From contig NZ_SJOM01000007.1 in assembly GCF_004762045.1 (NCBI RefSeq), forward strand, positions 3,545,906 to 3,609,905: a stretch of 64,000 bases of DNA. The letters are read 5' to 3'. The translations under genes and the position numbers were made by a program. This document shows positions 50,807-59,281 of this stretch, piece after piece. Origin of the DNA: Mycobacterium sp. DL99 (lineage in GTDB: Bacteria; Actinomycetota; Actinomycetes; Mycobacteriales; Mycobacteriaceae). The notes beneath the pieces were generated by a model. That model made no database searches. It saw only the letters and a program-made list of their open reading frames with translations, and was not told the origin of the DNA. Numbering within the stretch: position 1 is the stretch's first letter; each line of letters starts with the position of its first letter.

Positions 50807-51187
50807 GGGTCGCCCCTCCCGTTTTTTACGGGCCAGATTCGCTCAAATTACGCCGTCGTCAACCGCTCCGTGGGCACTGTGGACCGACCGGTGTGGTAAA
50901 TGCCATAAATTTTGCCCACCCGGGCACAGGTCACCCCGATCGAGTCGACTTCGGCCGGCCTCGAACATCGCGCCCGCCCCCTGATATCCGTACCGGATGT
51001 CGGGTGTGCGATGATTTCTGACCTGCCGATTCTCCGGGGCGCGCCCATTGTTCACCGCGCGTTCGCCGGGCACCCGCGCCCGTCAAGCCTCGGTTGACGC
51101 CGGACCGCGAAAATGGTTGCCATCGACAGCACCAGACAACTTCGTGATTCCGGGGATCGTTCACCCCGCCGGTAGGGTCCGGTCCTC
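50807..51187. other. Divergent intergenic region, no gene seen
   Basis: About 380 bases between the amine oxidase and the secreted VldE-like gene. It holds the oxidase Shine-Dalgarno, a 5-bp hairpin CCCGT-TTTTT-ACGGG (50818-50832), and an AT-rich patch around 50893-50915 (GGTAAATGCCATAAATTTTGCC) likely to contain promoters. Open frames on either strand are not convincing. Confidence 0.5.
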
Positions 51188-51808
51188 GTGGGTAGAGACC
51201 AGTTGAAAAAGGATCGGTGCCGCCGATCTGCAGTCATGGCTGCGGTCGTCGTGCCTGCCGCCGCACTCCTCGTCGTCGGCGCAGACACCGCGCCGGCCCC
51301 CCAGAGCAACGCCGAGGCGGTAGCCGCCCCCGTCGTCGCGCCGGCCGCCGCGCCCGCAGCACCGGCAGTACCCGCCGAGCGCCCCGTACGACGGAACATG
51401 CGGTTCCCACTGCCCGCCGGCCGGGCCTCGGAGAAGGGCCTGCAGGTCGAGACCATCCTGGCCGCCCGGTCCGTCAGCGCGCGATTCCCGCAGATTCTGG
51501 ACATCGGCGGAGTCCGGGCCGATTCCATGAAGTGGCATCCCAATGGTCAGGCGATAGACGTGATGATCCCGAACTACGGCACCCCGGAAGGTAAAGCGCT
51601 CGGCGACCGGATCGTGGCCTATGCCCTCGACAATGCCGATCGGTTCGGCGTGAACCACGTGATCTTCCGCCAGCAGATCTACTCCCGCGACAGGGCTCCC
51701 CGAATGATGTCGGACCGCGGCGGGATCACCGCCAACCACTACGACCACGTGCACATCGCCACCAACGGCGGCGGCTTCCCCACCGGGCACGAAACGTACC
51801 TGACGTAA
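51188..51808 (+). CDS. Secreted protein with VldE/ARB_07466-type domain (paralogue)
   Basis: 206 residues, closely similar in its C-terminal 130 residues to the protein at 42108: DSMKWHPNGQAIDVMIPNYGTPEG, DRFGVNHVIFRQQIYS and YDHVHIATNGGGFPTGHETYL. The zinc-site-like His, Asp and His are kept. The linker is Ala/Pro/Val-rich and it lacks the CC pair of its paralogue. An N-terminal hydrophobic segment (about 16-32) serves as signal or anchor. GTG start with AGGG upstream. The duplication with diverged linkers suggests distinct sites or partners in the wall. Confidence 0.85.
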   Translation: MGRDQLKKDRCRRSAVMAAVVVPAAALLVVGADTAPAPQSNAEAVAAPVVAPAAAPAAPAVPAERPVRRNMRFPLPAGRASEKGLQVETILAARSVSARFPQILDIGGVRADSMKWHPNGQAIDVMIPNYGTPEGKALGDRIVAYALDNADRFGVNHVIFRQQIYSRDRAPRMMSDRGGITANHYDHVHIATNGGGFPTGHETYLT

Positions 51809-51868
51809 CACGATCTGGCTCTATCAGACCCCGAAACCTCCTCTCCGAGTTGACCATCGTCGGGCTCT

Positions 51869-53680
51869 TTAGTGCCGCGCGGCGACGTCGTACACCGTGA
51901 GTGCTGACGAAAACTGAACGGTGGTGGCGGGGTCGGCGAGATCGACACCGCACAGTTGCTCGATTCGTCGCAGGCGCTGCGCGACGGTGTTGGGATGGAC
52001 CAGCAGCGCCTTGGCCGTCGCATTGCGCTCCTGTCTACAGGTGAAGTAGGCACGCAGGGTCGACATGAGCTCGGTGCGATGGCGGGCGTCGTATTCAACG
52101 ACTGGCCCCAGCGTGCGCGCGGCGAACGCCGTGAGCTTGGCCGGGTCTTTGAGCTGGAGGAGCAATCCGACGATGCCCAGATCCTCCAGGGTGACCACGG
52201 TGCCGGTTCGGCCGGCCTGTAACGCGATCTCCAGCGCTGACTTGGCAATGTGATAGCCCTCGCCGTGGTCAGCTCCGTACGTGGGAGACACAACGACGGT
52301 GGCCGAAATGTTCTGCGACACCTGCGCCATGACCCGTTGAACCATGACGCCCGGCGGTGCGCCGGCATCGGCACCCTCAGGCCACAACGTGACCAGCGTG
52401 CCGCCATGCATCGCCACCAGTGGCTTCGGCTGATAAGCCGAAGCCAGCTCTGTCACCACCGCCAGCGCACGCTGCCACGCCTGGCGTACACCTACCTCGG
52501 TGGGACCGGACAACGTTGCGACGATCGCGACGTGAGCCACGCTGAGGTCGTGGCCCAGGCGTTGCGCACGGGTCAACAAACGCTCAGACAGAGATCCGCT
52601 GCTGGACAACACGTCGGTCAGCAATTCCCCACGCAGCCGCCTTTCCACCTCAGCCGCCGTCTGCTCCCGCAGCAGCTCGACGGAAACCACGATCGACGCG
52701 TGTTCAACAGCGCGGATCTGCAGTGGGTCAAGAGCTTCGACGTTGCCGGGAAACCAGATCCGTGCGGCCACCTCGCTACCCAATCGCACGCCCGCGACTA
52801 GCCATCCCGTCGCAGCGCCGTCGATGTCGGCAACCGCTTCAACAGTGGGCGAGCGCTCGGTGGTGTCACGCTCCGCCGCCGCCGACCGCACTGCGGGAGT
52901 GGGAAATTCAACATTGCCGCCCGCACGCGCGATCTCGGCTTGACGTCCGTCGTCGATCAGCACCGGGCGGCCGATCAGATCGCTGAGCGCGGTAGCGATT
53001 CCACCGATGCCGCCGGACCGCAAGGTGACCGTCATCAGCCGCTCGTGGATCTGTTCCGAACGAGCCAGTGCGTCGCGTTGCTCGCGCAGCGAGCTGGTCA
53101 GGGTGCGCAACTCATCGAGTCGGCGTGCTGAGGTGACCGCGATCGCGGCATGGTTGGCCAACAGAATCAACCGCTCGATCTCGTGGCGGGTGAAGGTATG
53201 CACCGAGGTGTAGTAGCCGTTGAGTGTCCCCAGCACTTCGGTGCCGGCGACCAGAGGTACCGCGACGATGGCCCGGTATCCCTGGTCCTGCGCCACGCCG
53301 GCCCAGAGCGCGAACTCGGGTTCGATCCGCACATCCCGGATTGCCACCGGTTCACCCCGGTGGAAGGCCTGACTCGATGGGGACCCACTGTCGAGCCGGA
53401 TCGGCCGGTCCGAGTTGACCCGTCGGACGTACTCCTCCGACAGGCCGCTCCACCCCTGCACCAGCAGCCGGTCCCGGCCCGCATCAGGGATGAGGACGCC
53501 GCAGAAGTCGAAACCCAGCAGCGTGCGAGCCGTGTCGGCAACCAGACAGAGCACCTCAAGCAGATCCGTGTCGGCACTGGCTTCAGCACTGAGGGTGCGC
53601 AGCGCGGACAGCCACGTCACCAGTTCTGCACCCGGCCGTTCATCTCCCGCGGATGAGGTCACGCGGCCAGTGTCCCTCAC
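51869..53680 (-). CDS. GAF- and PucR-type transcriptional regulator
   Basis: 603 residues. GAF domain near the N-terminus (about 40-185: LLGFDFCGVLIPD ... GYRAIVAVPLVAGTEVLGTLNGYY), a central region with a second ligand-binding pattern (about 200-420), and a C-terminal PucR-type helix-turn-helix (NATAKALLVHPNTVAQRLRRIEQLCGVDL). Such regulators sense aromatic or purine compounds through the GAF domain. GTG 53680; GTG 53662 is an alternative. It is divergent from the six-gene catabolic operon starting at 53769 and almost certainly controls it; the direction of control is unknown. Confidence 0.92.
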   Translation of the reverse strand: MRDTGRVTSSAGDERPGAELVTWLSALRTLSAEASADTDLLEVLCLVADTARTLLGFDFCGVLIPDAGRDRLLVQGWSGLSEEYVRRVNSDRPIRLDSGSPSSQAFHRGEPVAIRDVRIEPEFALWAGVAQDQGYRAIVAVPLVAGTEVLGTLNGYYTSVHTFTRHEIERLILLANHAAIAVTSARRLDELRTLTSSLREQRDALARSEQIHERLMTVTLRSGGIGGIATALSDLIGRPVLIDDGRQAEIARAGGNVEFPTPAVRSAAAERDTTERSPTVEAVADIDGAATGWLVAGVRLGSEVAARIWFPGNVEALDPLQIRAVEHASIVVSVELLREQTAAEVERRLRGELLTDVLSSSGSLSERLLTRAQRLGHDLSVAHVAIVATLSGPTEVGVRQAWQRALAVVTELASAYQPKPLVAMHGGTLVTLWPEGADAGAPPGVMVQRVMAQVSQNISATVVVSPTYGADHGEGYHIAKSALEIALQAGRTGTVVTLEDLGIVGLLLQLKDPAKLTAFAARTLGPVVEYDARHRTELMSTLRAYFTCRQERNATAKALLVHPNTVAQRLRRIEQLCGVDLADPATTVQFSSALTVYDVAARH

Positions 53681-53698
53681 ATCGGGTTGTCAGCGCAC

Positions 53699-53736
53699 AC
53701 ATTGATGCCGTGCAACTATGTCCTCTCAGACATTGA
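53699..53736. promoter_or_regulatory. Direct repeat ACATTGA x2 in the regulator/catabolic-operon control region
   Basis: ACATTGA occurs at 53699-53705 and 53730-53736, 31 bases apart, i.e. about three helical turns. The position between the divergent regulator and the operon is right for PucR-type binding sites. Short; a hypothesis only. Confidence 0.35.
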
Positions 53737-53768
53737 GCGCCGATTGTGCTGTGACGACACTCATACCC

Positions 53769-55268
53769 ATGACCCATGCATTACCGGCCACCACACCCAA
53801 CGTGACCGCTTCGGCGCCGCTGCCCAGCCAGTTCCGCGACATCCTCAACCCCGCCACCGGCGAGGTGATCGCCACGGTTCCAGAGCAAGGCGAGGGCGAA
53901 GTCGATGCAGCGGTAGCGATCGCACGCAGTGCATTCGAGGACGGGCCGTGGCCGGACATGGTTCGCAGCGACCGCGCCAAACTCCTGCTACGCATCGCCG
54001 ACGCGATCGAGAATTCGAGCGAGATCCTCTACACACTCGAAGCGCGCAACAACGGACGGCCCATCACCGAGACCCGCGCACAGCTGTCCCGGGTACCCGA
54101 ATGGTTCCGGTACAACGCCGGGCTGCTGGCGGCCCAGCGCCAGGCCGTACTGCCCGGCGATGGCCCCTATCTCACCTATCAGCAGCGGCTTCCGCTCGGC
54201 GTGTGCGGCATCATCACACCGTTCAACCATCCGATGCTGATCCTGGCGCGCAGCCTGTCCGCCGCGCTGGCCAACGGAAACACCGTGGTCGTCAAGCCAT
54301 CCGAGCTGACTCCGCTGACGACACTCGCACTCGCCGACATCCTCAATGACGCCGGACTGCCCGATGGCGTCCTCAACGTGGTCACGGGCGCTCGCGCGGC
54401 CGGCCAGTGGCTGACCGGCCACCCGGATATCGCGAAGATCACGCTCACCGGAGGTACCGAGGCAGGCCGGTCCGCAGCCATCGCGACAGCGTCGCGGTTC
54501 GCACGCATCACCGCCGAACTCGGCGGCAAGACACCCGTGCTGATCTTCGATGACGTCGACCCCGTAATCGCCGCCGAGGGCGCGGCGTTCGCGGCCTTCG
54601 TCGCTGCGGGCCAGTCCTGCGTCGCCGGATCCCGATTCCTGGTGCAGCGTGACATCTACGACGAGTTCGTCGACGCGCTCGCCGCACGCGCACAAGCCAT
54701 TCGGCTCGGCGACCCCGCCCTGCCCGGCACCCAGATGGGACCACTCATCAGCGCCCGCCAGCGAGACAAGGTCGCCAAACTCATCCAGACCGGCCTCGAT
54801 GAAGGTGCGTCACTCAAGGCCGGCGGCCAGACACCCTCGCTGCCAACACCTTTCGATAATGGCTTCTTCCTCTCCCCCACAGTGCTTTCCGGCGCCACCA
54901 TGGACATGACCGTCGCACGCGAAGAGATCTTCGGACCAGTGGCAGTGGTCATCCCCTTCGACGATGAGCAGGACGCCGTGCGCATGGCCAATGACAACCC
55001 CTACGGGCTCGGCGCAGGCGTATGGACCACCGACGTCAGCCGCGCACACCGCGTGGCGGCACACATCAATGCAGGCATGGTTTGGGTCAACGACCACCAC
55101 CGGCTCGAACCGTCTCTGCCATGGGGCGGTGTCAAGGAGTCCGGATCAGGAAAAGACGCCGGCACAGAATCTTTCGACGACTTCTCCTGGATCAAGACGA
55201 TCGTTGTGCGCACCGCGGCCGACCACGTCGACTGGTACGGCGACCAACCACAGCGCCGCCTCAACTGA
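53769..55268 (+). CDS. NAD(P)-dependent aldehyde dehydrogenase
   Basis: 499 residues from ATG 53769. The catalytic Cys is in AGQSCVAGSR (about Cys284), the general-base Glu in AELGGKTP (about Glu250), and the NAD(P) motif is FTLTGGTEAGR-like (ITLTGGTEAG). The enzyme oxidises an aldehyde to an acid. An in-frame ATG at 53718 would add 17 residues with no conservation and would put a direct repeat of the control region inside the gene, so 53769 is preferred. First gene of the operon whose partners (hydroxylase, ACMSD-type decarboxylase, reductase) suggest a semialdehyde produced after ring cleavage as its substrate. Confidence 0.9.
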   Translation: MTHALPATTPNVTASAPLPSQFRDILNPATGEVIATVPEQGEGEVDAAVAIARSAFEDGPWPDMVRSDRAKLLLRIADAIENSSEILYTLEARNNGRPITETRAQLSRVPEWFRYNAGLLAAQRQAVLPGDGPYLTYQQRLPLGVCGIITPFNHPMLILARSLSAALANGNTVVVKPSELTPLTTLALADILNDAGLPDGVLNVVTGARAAGQWLTGHPDIAKITLTGGTEAGRSAAIATASRFARITAELGGKTPVLIFDDVDPVIAAEGAAFAAFVAAGQSCVAGSRFLVQRDIYDEFVDALAARAQAIRLGDPALPGTQMGPLISARQRDKVAKLIQTGLDEGASLKAGGQTPSLPTPFDNGFFLSPTVLSGATMDMTVAREEIFGPVAVVIPFDDEQDAVRMANDNPYGLGAGVWTTDVSRAHRVAAHINAGMVWVNDHHRLEPSLPWGGVKESGSGKDAGTESFDDFSWIKTIVVRTAADHVDWYGDQPQRRLN

Positions 55269-55298
55269 CCTCTCCCCGACACCCTGAAAGGCACACCC

Positions 55299-56654
55299 AT
55301 GTCCGCAGGACGTTGGTATCACGACATCACCCGCACACAATGGCTCGTGCTGGCGGGCACCACCTTGGGCTGGGGGCTCGACGGCTTCGCCGGCAGCCTC
55401 TACGTCCTCGTGCTCGGCCCGGCCATGAACGAACTCCTTCCCAACAGCGGCATCGACATCGACGGAGCCGCGATCGGCTTCTACGGCGGCATGACCGTGG
55501 CCCTGTTCCTGATCGGATGGGCCACCGGCGGGATCTTGTTCGGCATGCTCGCCGACTATTTCGGTCGCACCCGGGTGCTGTCGGTGGGCATCCTCACCTA
55601 CGCGGTCTTCAGCGCCCTGGCAGTCTTCACTGAAACCTGGTGGCAGCTGGGCATTCTGCGCTTCATCGCCGGCCTCGGATCGGGTGTCGAGGCGCCGGTG
55701 GGCGCGGCACTGATCGCCGAGACCTGGCGCAATCGATTCCGGGCCCGCGCGGGTGGGGTCATGATGGCCGGATATGCCGCCGGGTTCTTCATGGCAGCCG
55801 CGGCGTACGCGCTGCTCGGCGATCACGGCTGGCGCGCCATGATGCTGCTCGCCGGCATCCCCGCCCTGGTGGTCTGGTTCATCCGTCGCTATGTGCCCGA
55901 GCCGCCCGAGATCGACGCCCACCTGCAGGCCCGCAAAGAACGAAAGGCGCTCGGCCGCACCCGCGATCACGATCGATTCGTTCTGCGGCGCCTGTTCAGC
56001 CCACCGCTGCTGCACCCCATGCTGGTGTGTACTGCGCTGGCCACCGGAGCGCTCGTCGCGTTCTGGAGCGTGTCCACCTGGTACCCGCAGATCATCAGGC
56101 AGATGACGACTGCCGATCACCTTCCTCGGGAAGTGGCCGACCATCGGGTCGCCGTGGCCGCCATGCTTTTCAACGCGGGCGGCATCATCGGTTATGCCGC
56201 ATGGGGTTTCGTCGCCGACGCCATCGGGCGCAAGAAGGCCTTCCTGATCAGCTTCGCAGTCTCGGCGGCCACCATCGCGTGGGCGTTTCCGCTCGACCGA
56301 AATTTCACCGAGCTGCTCGTCGCAATGCCCCTTCTGGGCTTCGGATTGTTCGGCGCCCTGTCCGGCACCTTCATCTATGGTCCAGAGCTCTTCCCGCCCA
56401 GCGTGCGCGCCACGGCACTGGCGGTCTGCAACAGCGTGGGCCGCTACATCACCGCGCTGGGGCCCCTCACTGCAGGTGTGATCGCTTCCTCCTGGTTCGA
56501 CGGAAACCTAGGCATCGCCACGGCCTCGGTGTCGGCGATCGGATTGATCGCCGTGATCGGTCTCGCCTTCGCCCGGGAAACCCGCGGTGAACCAATGCCT
56601 GTCGACCACGCCTCCGACCGCACCGTCCCGCTGAGCGAAAAGAGCGCGTCATGA
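55299..56654 (+). CDS. MFS transporter (aromatic-acid/sialate-type)
   Basis: 451 residues, about 12 transmembrane helices. WYHDITRTQWLVLAGTTLGWGLDGFAGSLYVLVL at the start is the LGWxxDxFD-like pattern of the aromatic-acid:H+ symporter/sialic-acid transporter branch, with loop motifs LADYFGRTRVLSVG and VADAIGRKKAF. TGAAAGG precedes the ATG. It probably imports the substrate of the operon. The 4-base overlap with the monooxygenase supports co-translation. Confidence 0.9.
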   Translation: MSAGRWYHDITRTQWLVLAGTTLGWGLDGFAGSLYVLVLGPAMNELLPNSGIDIDGAAIGFYGGMTVALFLIGWATGGILFGMLADYFGRTRVLSVGILTYAVFSALAVFTETWWQLGILRFIAGLGSGVEAPVGAALIAETWRNRFRARAGGVMMAGYAAGFFMAAAAYALLGDHGWRAMMLLAGIPALVVWFIRRYVPEPPEIDAHLQARKERKALGRTRDHDRFVLRRLFSPPLLHPMLVCTALATGALVAFWSVSTWYPQIIRQMTTADHLPREVADHRVAVAAMLFNAGGIIGYAAWGFVADAIGRKKAFLISFAVSAATIAWAFPLDRNFTELLVAMPLLGFGLFGALSGTFIYGPELFPPSVRATALAVCNSVGRYITALGPLTAGVIASSWFDGNLGIATASVSAIGLIAVIGLAFARETRGEPMPVDHASDRTVPLSEKSAS

Positions 56655-57841
56655 CCGAATACTCAAACGCGACAGCGATCGTCGTCGGGGGGTCCATCGG
56701 AGGTCTCACGACCGCGCTCCTGCTGCGCGACCTCGGCTTCCACGTCGACGTCTACGAACGCACCCCGACACCATTGGACGGACGCGGCAGCGGCATCGTG
56801 CTGCAACCCGAAACCGTGCGGTGGTTCGCCGAACGCAGCCGCCAGGATCTGTCCGACCTGCACACCGCCACCGAGTACGTGCAGTATCTCGACCCCAGCG
56901 GCGCTGTCATCCACCGCGAACCCGCGCTGTGGACATACACCTCTTGGGGCACCTTCTACCGTGCGCTGCTCTCCGACTTTGGCACCGAGCACTACCACTA
57001 CGGCGAATTCGCCTGCGGCTTCGACCAGGACGCCGACACCGTGACCGTTCGGTTCGTCAGCGGTCGGACAGCTCATGCCGACCTCGTCGTGTTCGCCGAC
57101 GGCATCACCTCGCCGGCACGCGAACACTTCGACCCCAATGCCGAGCTCGCCTACTCCGGATACGTCGGCTGGCGGGGCACCGTCGCGCTGTCCCAACTCA
57201 GCGCGCAGACACGCGAGGTGCTCGGCGATGCCATCACCTACACCGTCATCCCCAACTCCCACATCACCATGTACCCGATACCGGGTGAGGACAGCCTCGA
57301 CGAAGCCGACCGCCTGATGAACTACGTCTGGTACCGCAACGTGTCTGCCGGGCCCGAGCTCAGTGAACTTCTCATCGACAAAAGAGGGTTCACCGGATCG
57401 GTCTCGGTACACCCCGGTCAGGTACAGGACCGCTTCGTCGACGAGCTGCGCGCGGCGGCCGCGTCACAGCTGGCTCCCGCGGTATCCGAAGTCGTCGTCG
57501 CGACAGAACAGCCCTACCTCCAGGTGCTGTCCGACGTACGGTCCTCGCGGATGGCGCTCGGCAGGACCGCGCTGATCGGCGATGCCGCGTGCGCATCACG
57601 GCCACACGCAGCGGCCGGAACCGCCAAGGCCGCGGCGGATGCCTGGGCCCTGGCAGAGGCACTGTCCACCTCATCGGGCGACATCGTCTCCGCACTGTCC
57701 AAGTGGGAGCCGGCCCAGTTGCAGCTCAGCGACACGCTCTTACGCCGCGTGGTCGCCATGGGTGAGCGCTCACAGTTCCGCAACACGTGGACACCCGGTG
57801 ACCCAGGCCTGCGCTTCGGCCTCTACGGGCCCGGACGCTAG
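56651..57841 (+). CDS. FAD-dependent monooxygenase (2,6-dihydroxypyridine 3-hydroxylase-like)
   Basis: 396 residues, group A flavin monooxygenase. Motifs: VVGGSIGGLTTALLLRDLG (FAD), DGI in VVFADGITS, and GDAACASRPHAAAGTAKAAADAWALAEAL (second FAD site). The segments YSGYVGWRG, MYPIPGE and DSRPHAAAGxAKA follow the pattern of 2,6-dihydroxypyridine 3-hydroxylase from nicotine-degrading Arthrobacter relatives, as I remember it. The enzyme would hydroxylate an aromatic or N-heterocyclic ring. The ATG overlaps the transporter stop. Substrate identity is inferred, not shown. Confidence 0.88.
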   Translation: MTEYSNATAIVVGGSIGGLTTALLLRDLGFHVDVYERTPTPLDGRGSGIVLQPETVRWFAERSRQDLSDLHTATEYVQYLDPSGAVIHREPALWTYTSWGTFYRALLSDFGTEHYHYGEFACGFDQDADTVTVRFVSGRTAHADLVVFADGITSPAREHFDPNAELAYSGYVGWRGTVALSQLSAQTREVLGDAITYTVIPNSHITMYPIPGEDSLDEADRLMNYVWYRNVSAGPELSELLIDKRGFTGSVSVHPGQVQDRFVDELRAAAASQLAPAVSEVVVATEQPYLQVLSDVRSSRMALGRTALIGDAACASRPHAAAGTAKAAADAWALAEALSTSSGDIVSALSKWEPAQLQLSDTLLRRVVAMGERSQFRNTWTPGDPGLRFGLYGPGR

Positions 57842-57869
57842 AACCCTTCACTACGAGAGGAACTCGACG

Positions 57870-58304
57870 ATGACCGACAACAACTACCTGACCGACCTGC
57901 CGCTCGCCGGTGAACTGGTGGCCACCAACTTCGAAAGTTGGCCCGCGTGGCTCAAGACGGAATTCGCCGACCATGAGTTCGACGGAAACGTCGGATCCCG
58001 GCTTCTGAGCGAAGATTCACGCGTACGGGTCTGGGAAATCCGGTTGGCGCCCGGCGAACGCTGGCACGCTCACCGGCACGTGCTCGACTACTTCTGGACC
58101 GCGGTCAACGCCGGCAGCAGCCGCCAGCACACCCACGACGGCACCGTGCGCGAGGTCGCTTACCGAGCCGGCGAGACCCGCCACTTCCACTTCGGCCCAG
58201 GCGAATTCCTGCTACACGATATCGAGAACATCGGCGACACCGAGCTGGTGTTCACCACAGTCGAGCACCTCGACAGCGCCAACACCGCCCTGGACATCGC
58301 ATGA
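57870..58304 (+). CDS. Cupin-domain protein
   Basis: 144 residues, single cupin. Motif 1 is approximated by LAPGERWHAHRHVLDYFWTAVNAG and motif 2 by GPGEFLLHDIENIGDTELVF; His in HAHRH and HFHFG could hold a metal. GAGAGG precedes the ATG. Its size is that of small cupin dioxygenases, decarboxylases or isomerases. The 4-base overlap with the ACMSD-like gene places it in the ring-processing part of the operon. It could be an auxiliary ring-cleavage enzyme or isomerase; no closer family is recognised. Confidence 0.85.
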   Translation: MTDNNYLTDLPLAGELVATNFESWPAWLKTEFADHEFDGNVGSRLLSEDSRVRVWEIRLAPGERWHAHRHVLDYFWTAVNAGSSRQHTHDGTVREVAYRAGETRHFHFGPGEFLLHDIENIGDTELVFTTVEHLDSANTALDIA

Positions 58305-59281
58305 TGAGCACCAACGTCCGACCCCTCGGTGTGATCGACGTTCACGCCCACTGGCTGCCCCGCCACTTATTCGGTCTACCGCCCGGCGCACCGTATGGAC
58401 CGATGAATGATCGCGACGGCCAGCTGTATCTCGGCGACCTGCCCCTGTCGATCGCCACCAAGGCGATGAGCGATGAGGCCGCCATCATCGAGGACATGGC
58501 CCGCTTGGGTGTGGGCATCCGGGTGCTCTCCGCGCCCCCGTTCGCGTTTCCGCTCAGCGGCGAGACTACCGGCGCCGACTATGCCCAGGCATTCAACAAC
58601 GCCCTGGCCGATGTCGTCGCCCGGGCCGACGGAAAACTATTGGGACTGGGCATCGTCAGCCTGGGCTCACCGGAACTGATCACCACCCAGCTCACCGCGC
58701 TGCGTGACACCGCGGGCATCGTCGGGATCGCCATTCCGCCGGTGGTCGACGGCGGATCCCTGCACCGAGGGGCACTGCGGCACATCGTGTCCGAGGCCGC
58801 GCGACTCGACCTTGCCGTGCTGGTTCATCCCATGCAGATCGGCCGCCCGGAATGGGCCGACTACTACCTGGCCAATCTCATCGGGAACCCCGTCGAAACC
58901 GCCACTGCGGTCGCAAATCTGGTCCTGAGCGGGCTCAAGGATGAGCTTCCCGCGTTGCGCATCTGCTTCCTGCACGGCGGCGGGTGCGCCCCTGGTCTGC
59001 TCGGCCGATGGGATCACGGCTGGCGCGCCCGCGCCGATGTCCGGGACCGATGCGCCAGGCTGCCTTCCGAGGTCATCGGAGACCTGTACTTCGACACGCT
59101 GACTCACGATGCACCCCAGCTCGAGCTGCTCTGCAAGATCGCCGGGAAGGACAAGATCGTGTGCGGCAGTGACTACCCGTTCGATATGGCCGAGCCGGAC
59201 CCGGTGCGGTTCGCCGTCAAACACGGGCCCGACGAAGATGCCTTGATCCGGTCGGCACGCGCGTTCCTGGGCATCGTCTGA
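58301..59281 (+). CDS. ACMSD-type amidohydrolase/decarboxylase
   Basis: 326 residues. The metal-binding set of the aminocarboxymuconate-semialdehyde decarboxylase family is complete: His15 and His17 (DVHAHW), His176 (LVHPMQ), His225 (LHGGG) and Asp291 (GSDYPF). The family removes CO2 non-oxidatively from aromatic or muconate-semialdehyde carboxylates: ACMS, 2,3-dihydroxybenzoate, gamma-resorcylate, 5-carboxyvanillate. An ATG overlap with the cupin gene (ATGA) and a TGATG with the reductase gene show tight coupling. The aldehyde dehydrogenase in the same operon fits an ACMSD/AMSDH-like step. Confidence 0.92.
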   Translation: MMSTNVRPLGVIDVHAHWLPRHLFGLPPGAPYGPMNDRDGQLYLGDLPLSIATKAMSDEAAIIEDMARLGVGIRVLSAPPFAFPLSGETTGADYAQAFNNALADVVARADGKLLGLGIVSLGSPELITTQLTALRDTAGIVGIAIPPVVDGGSLHRGALRHIVSEAARLDLAVLVHPMQIGRPEWADYYLANLIGNPVETATAVANLVLSGLKDELPALRICFLHGGGCAPGLLGRWDHGWRARADVRDRCARLPSEVIGDLYFDTLTHDAPQLELLCKIAGKDKIVCGSDYPFDMAEPDPVRFAVKHGPDEDALIRSARAFLGIV

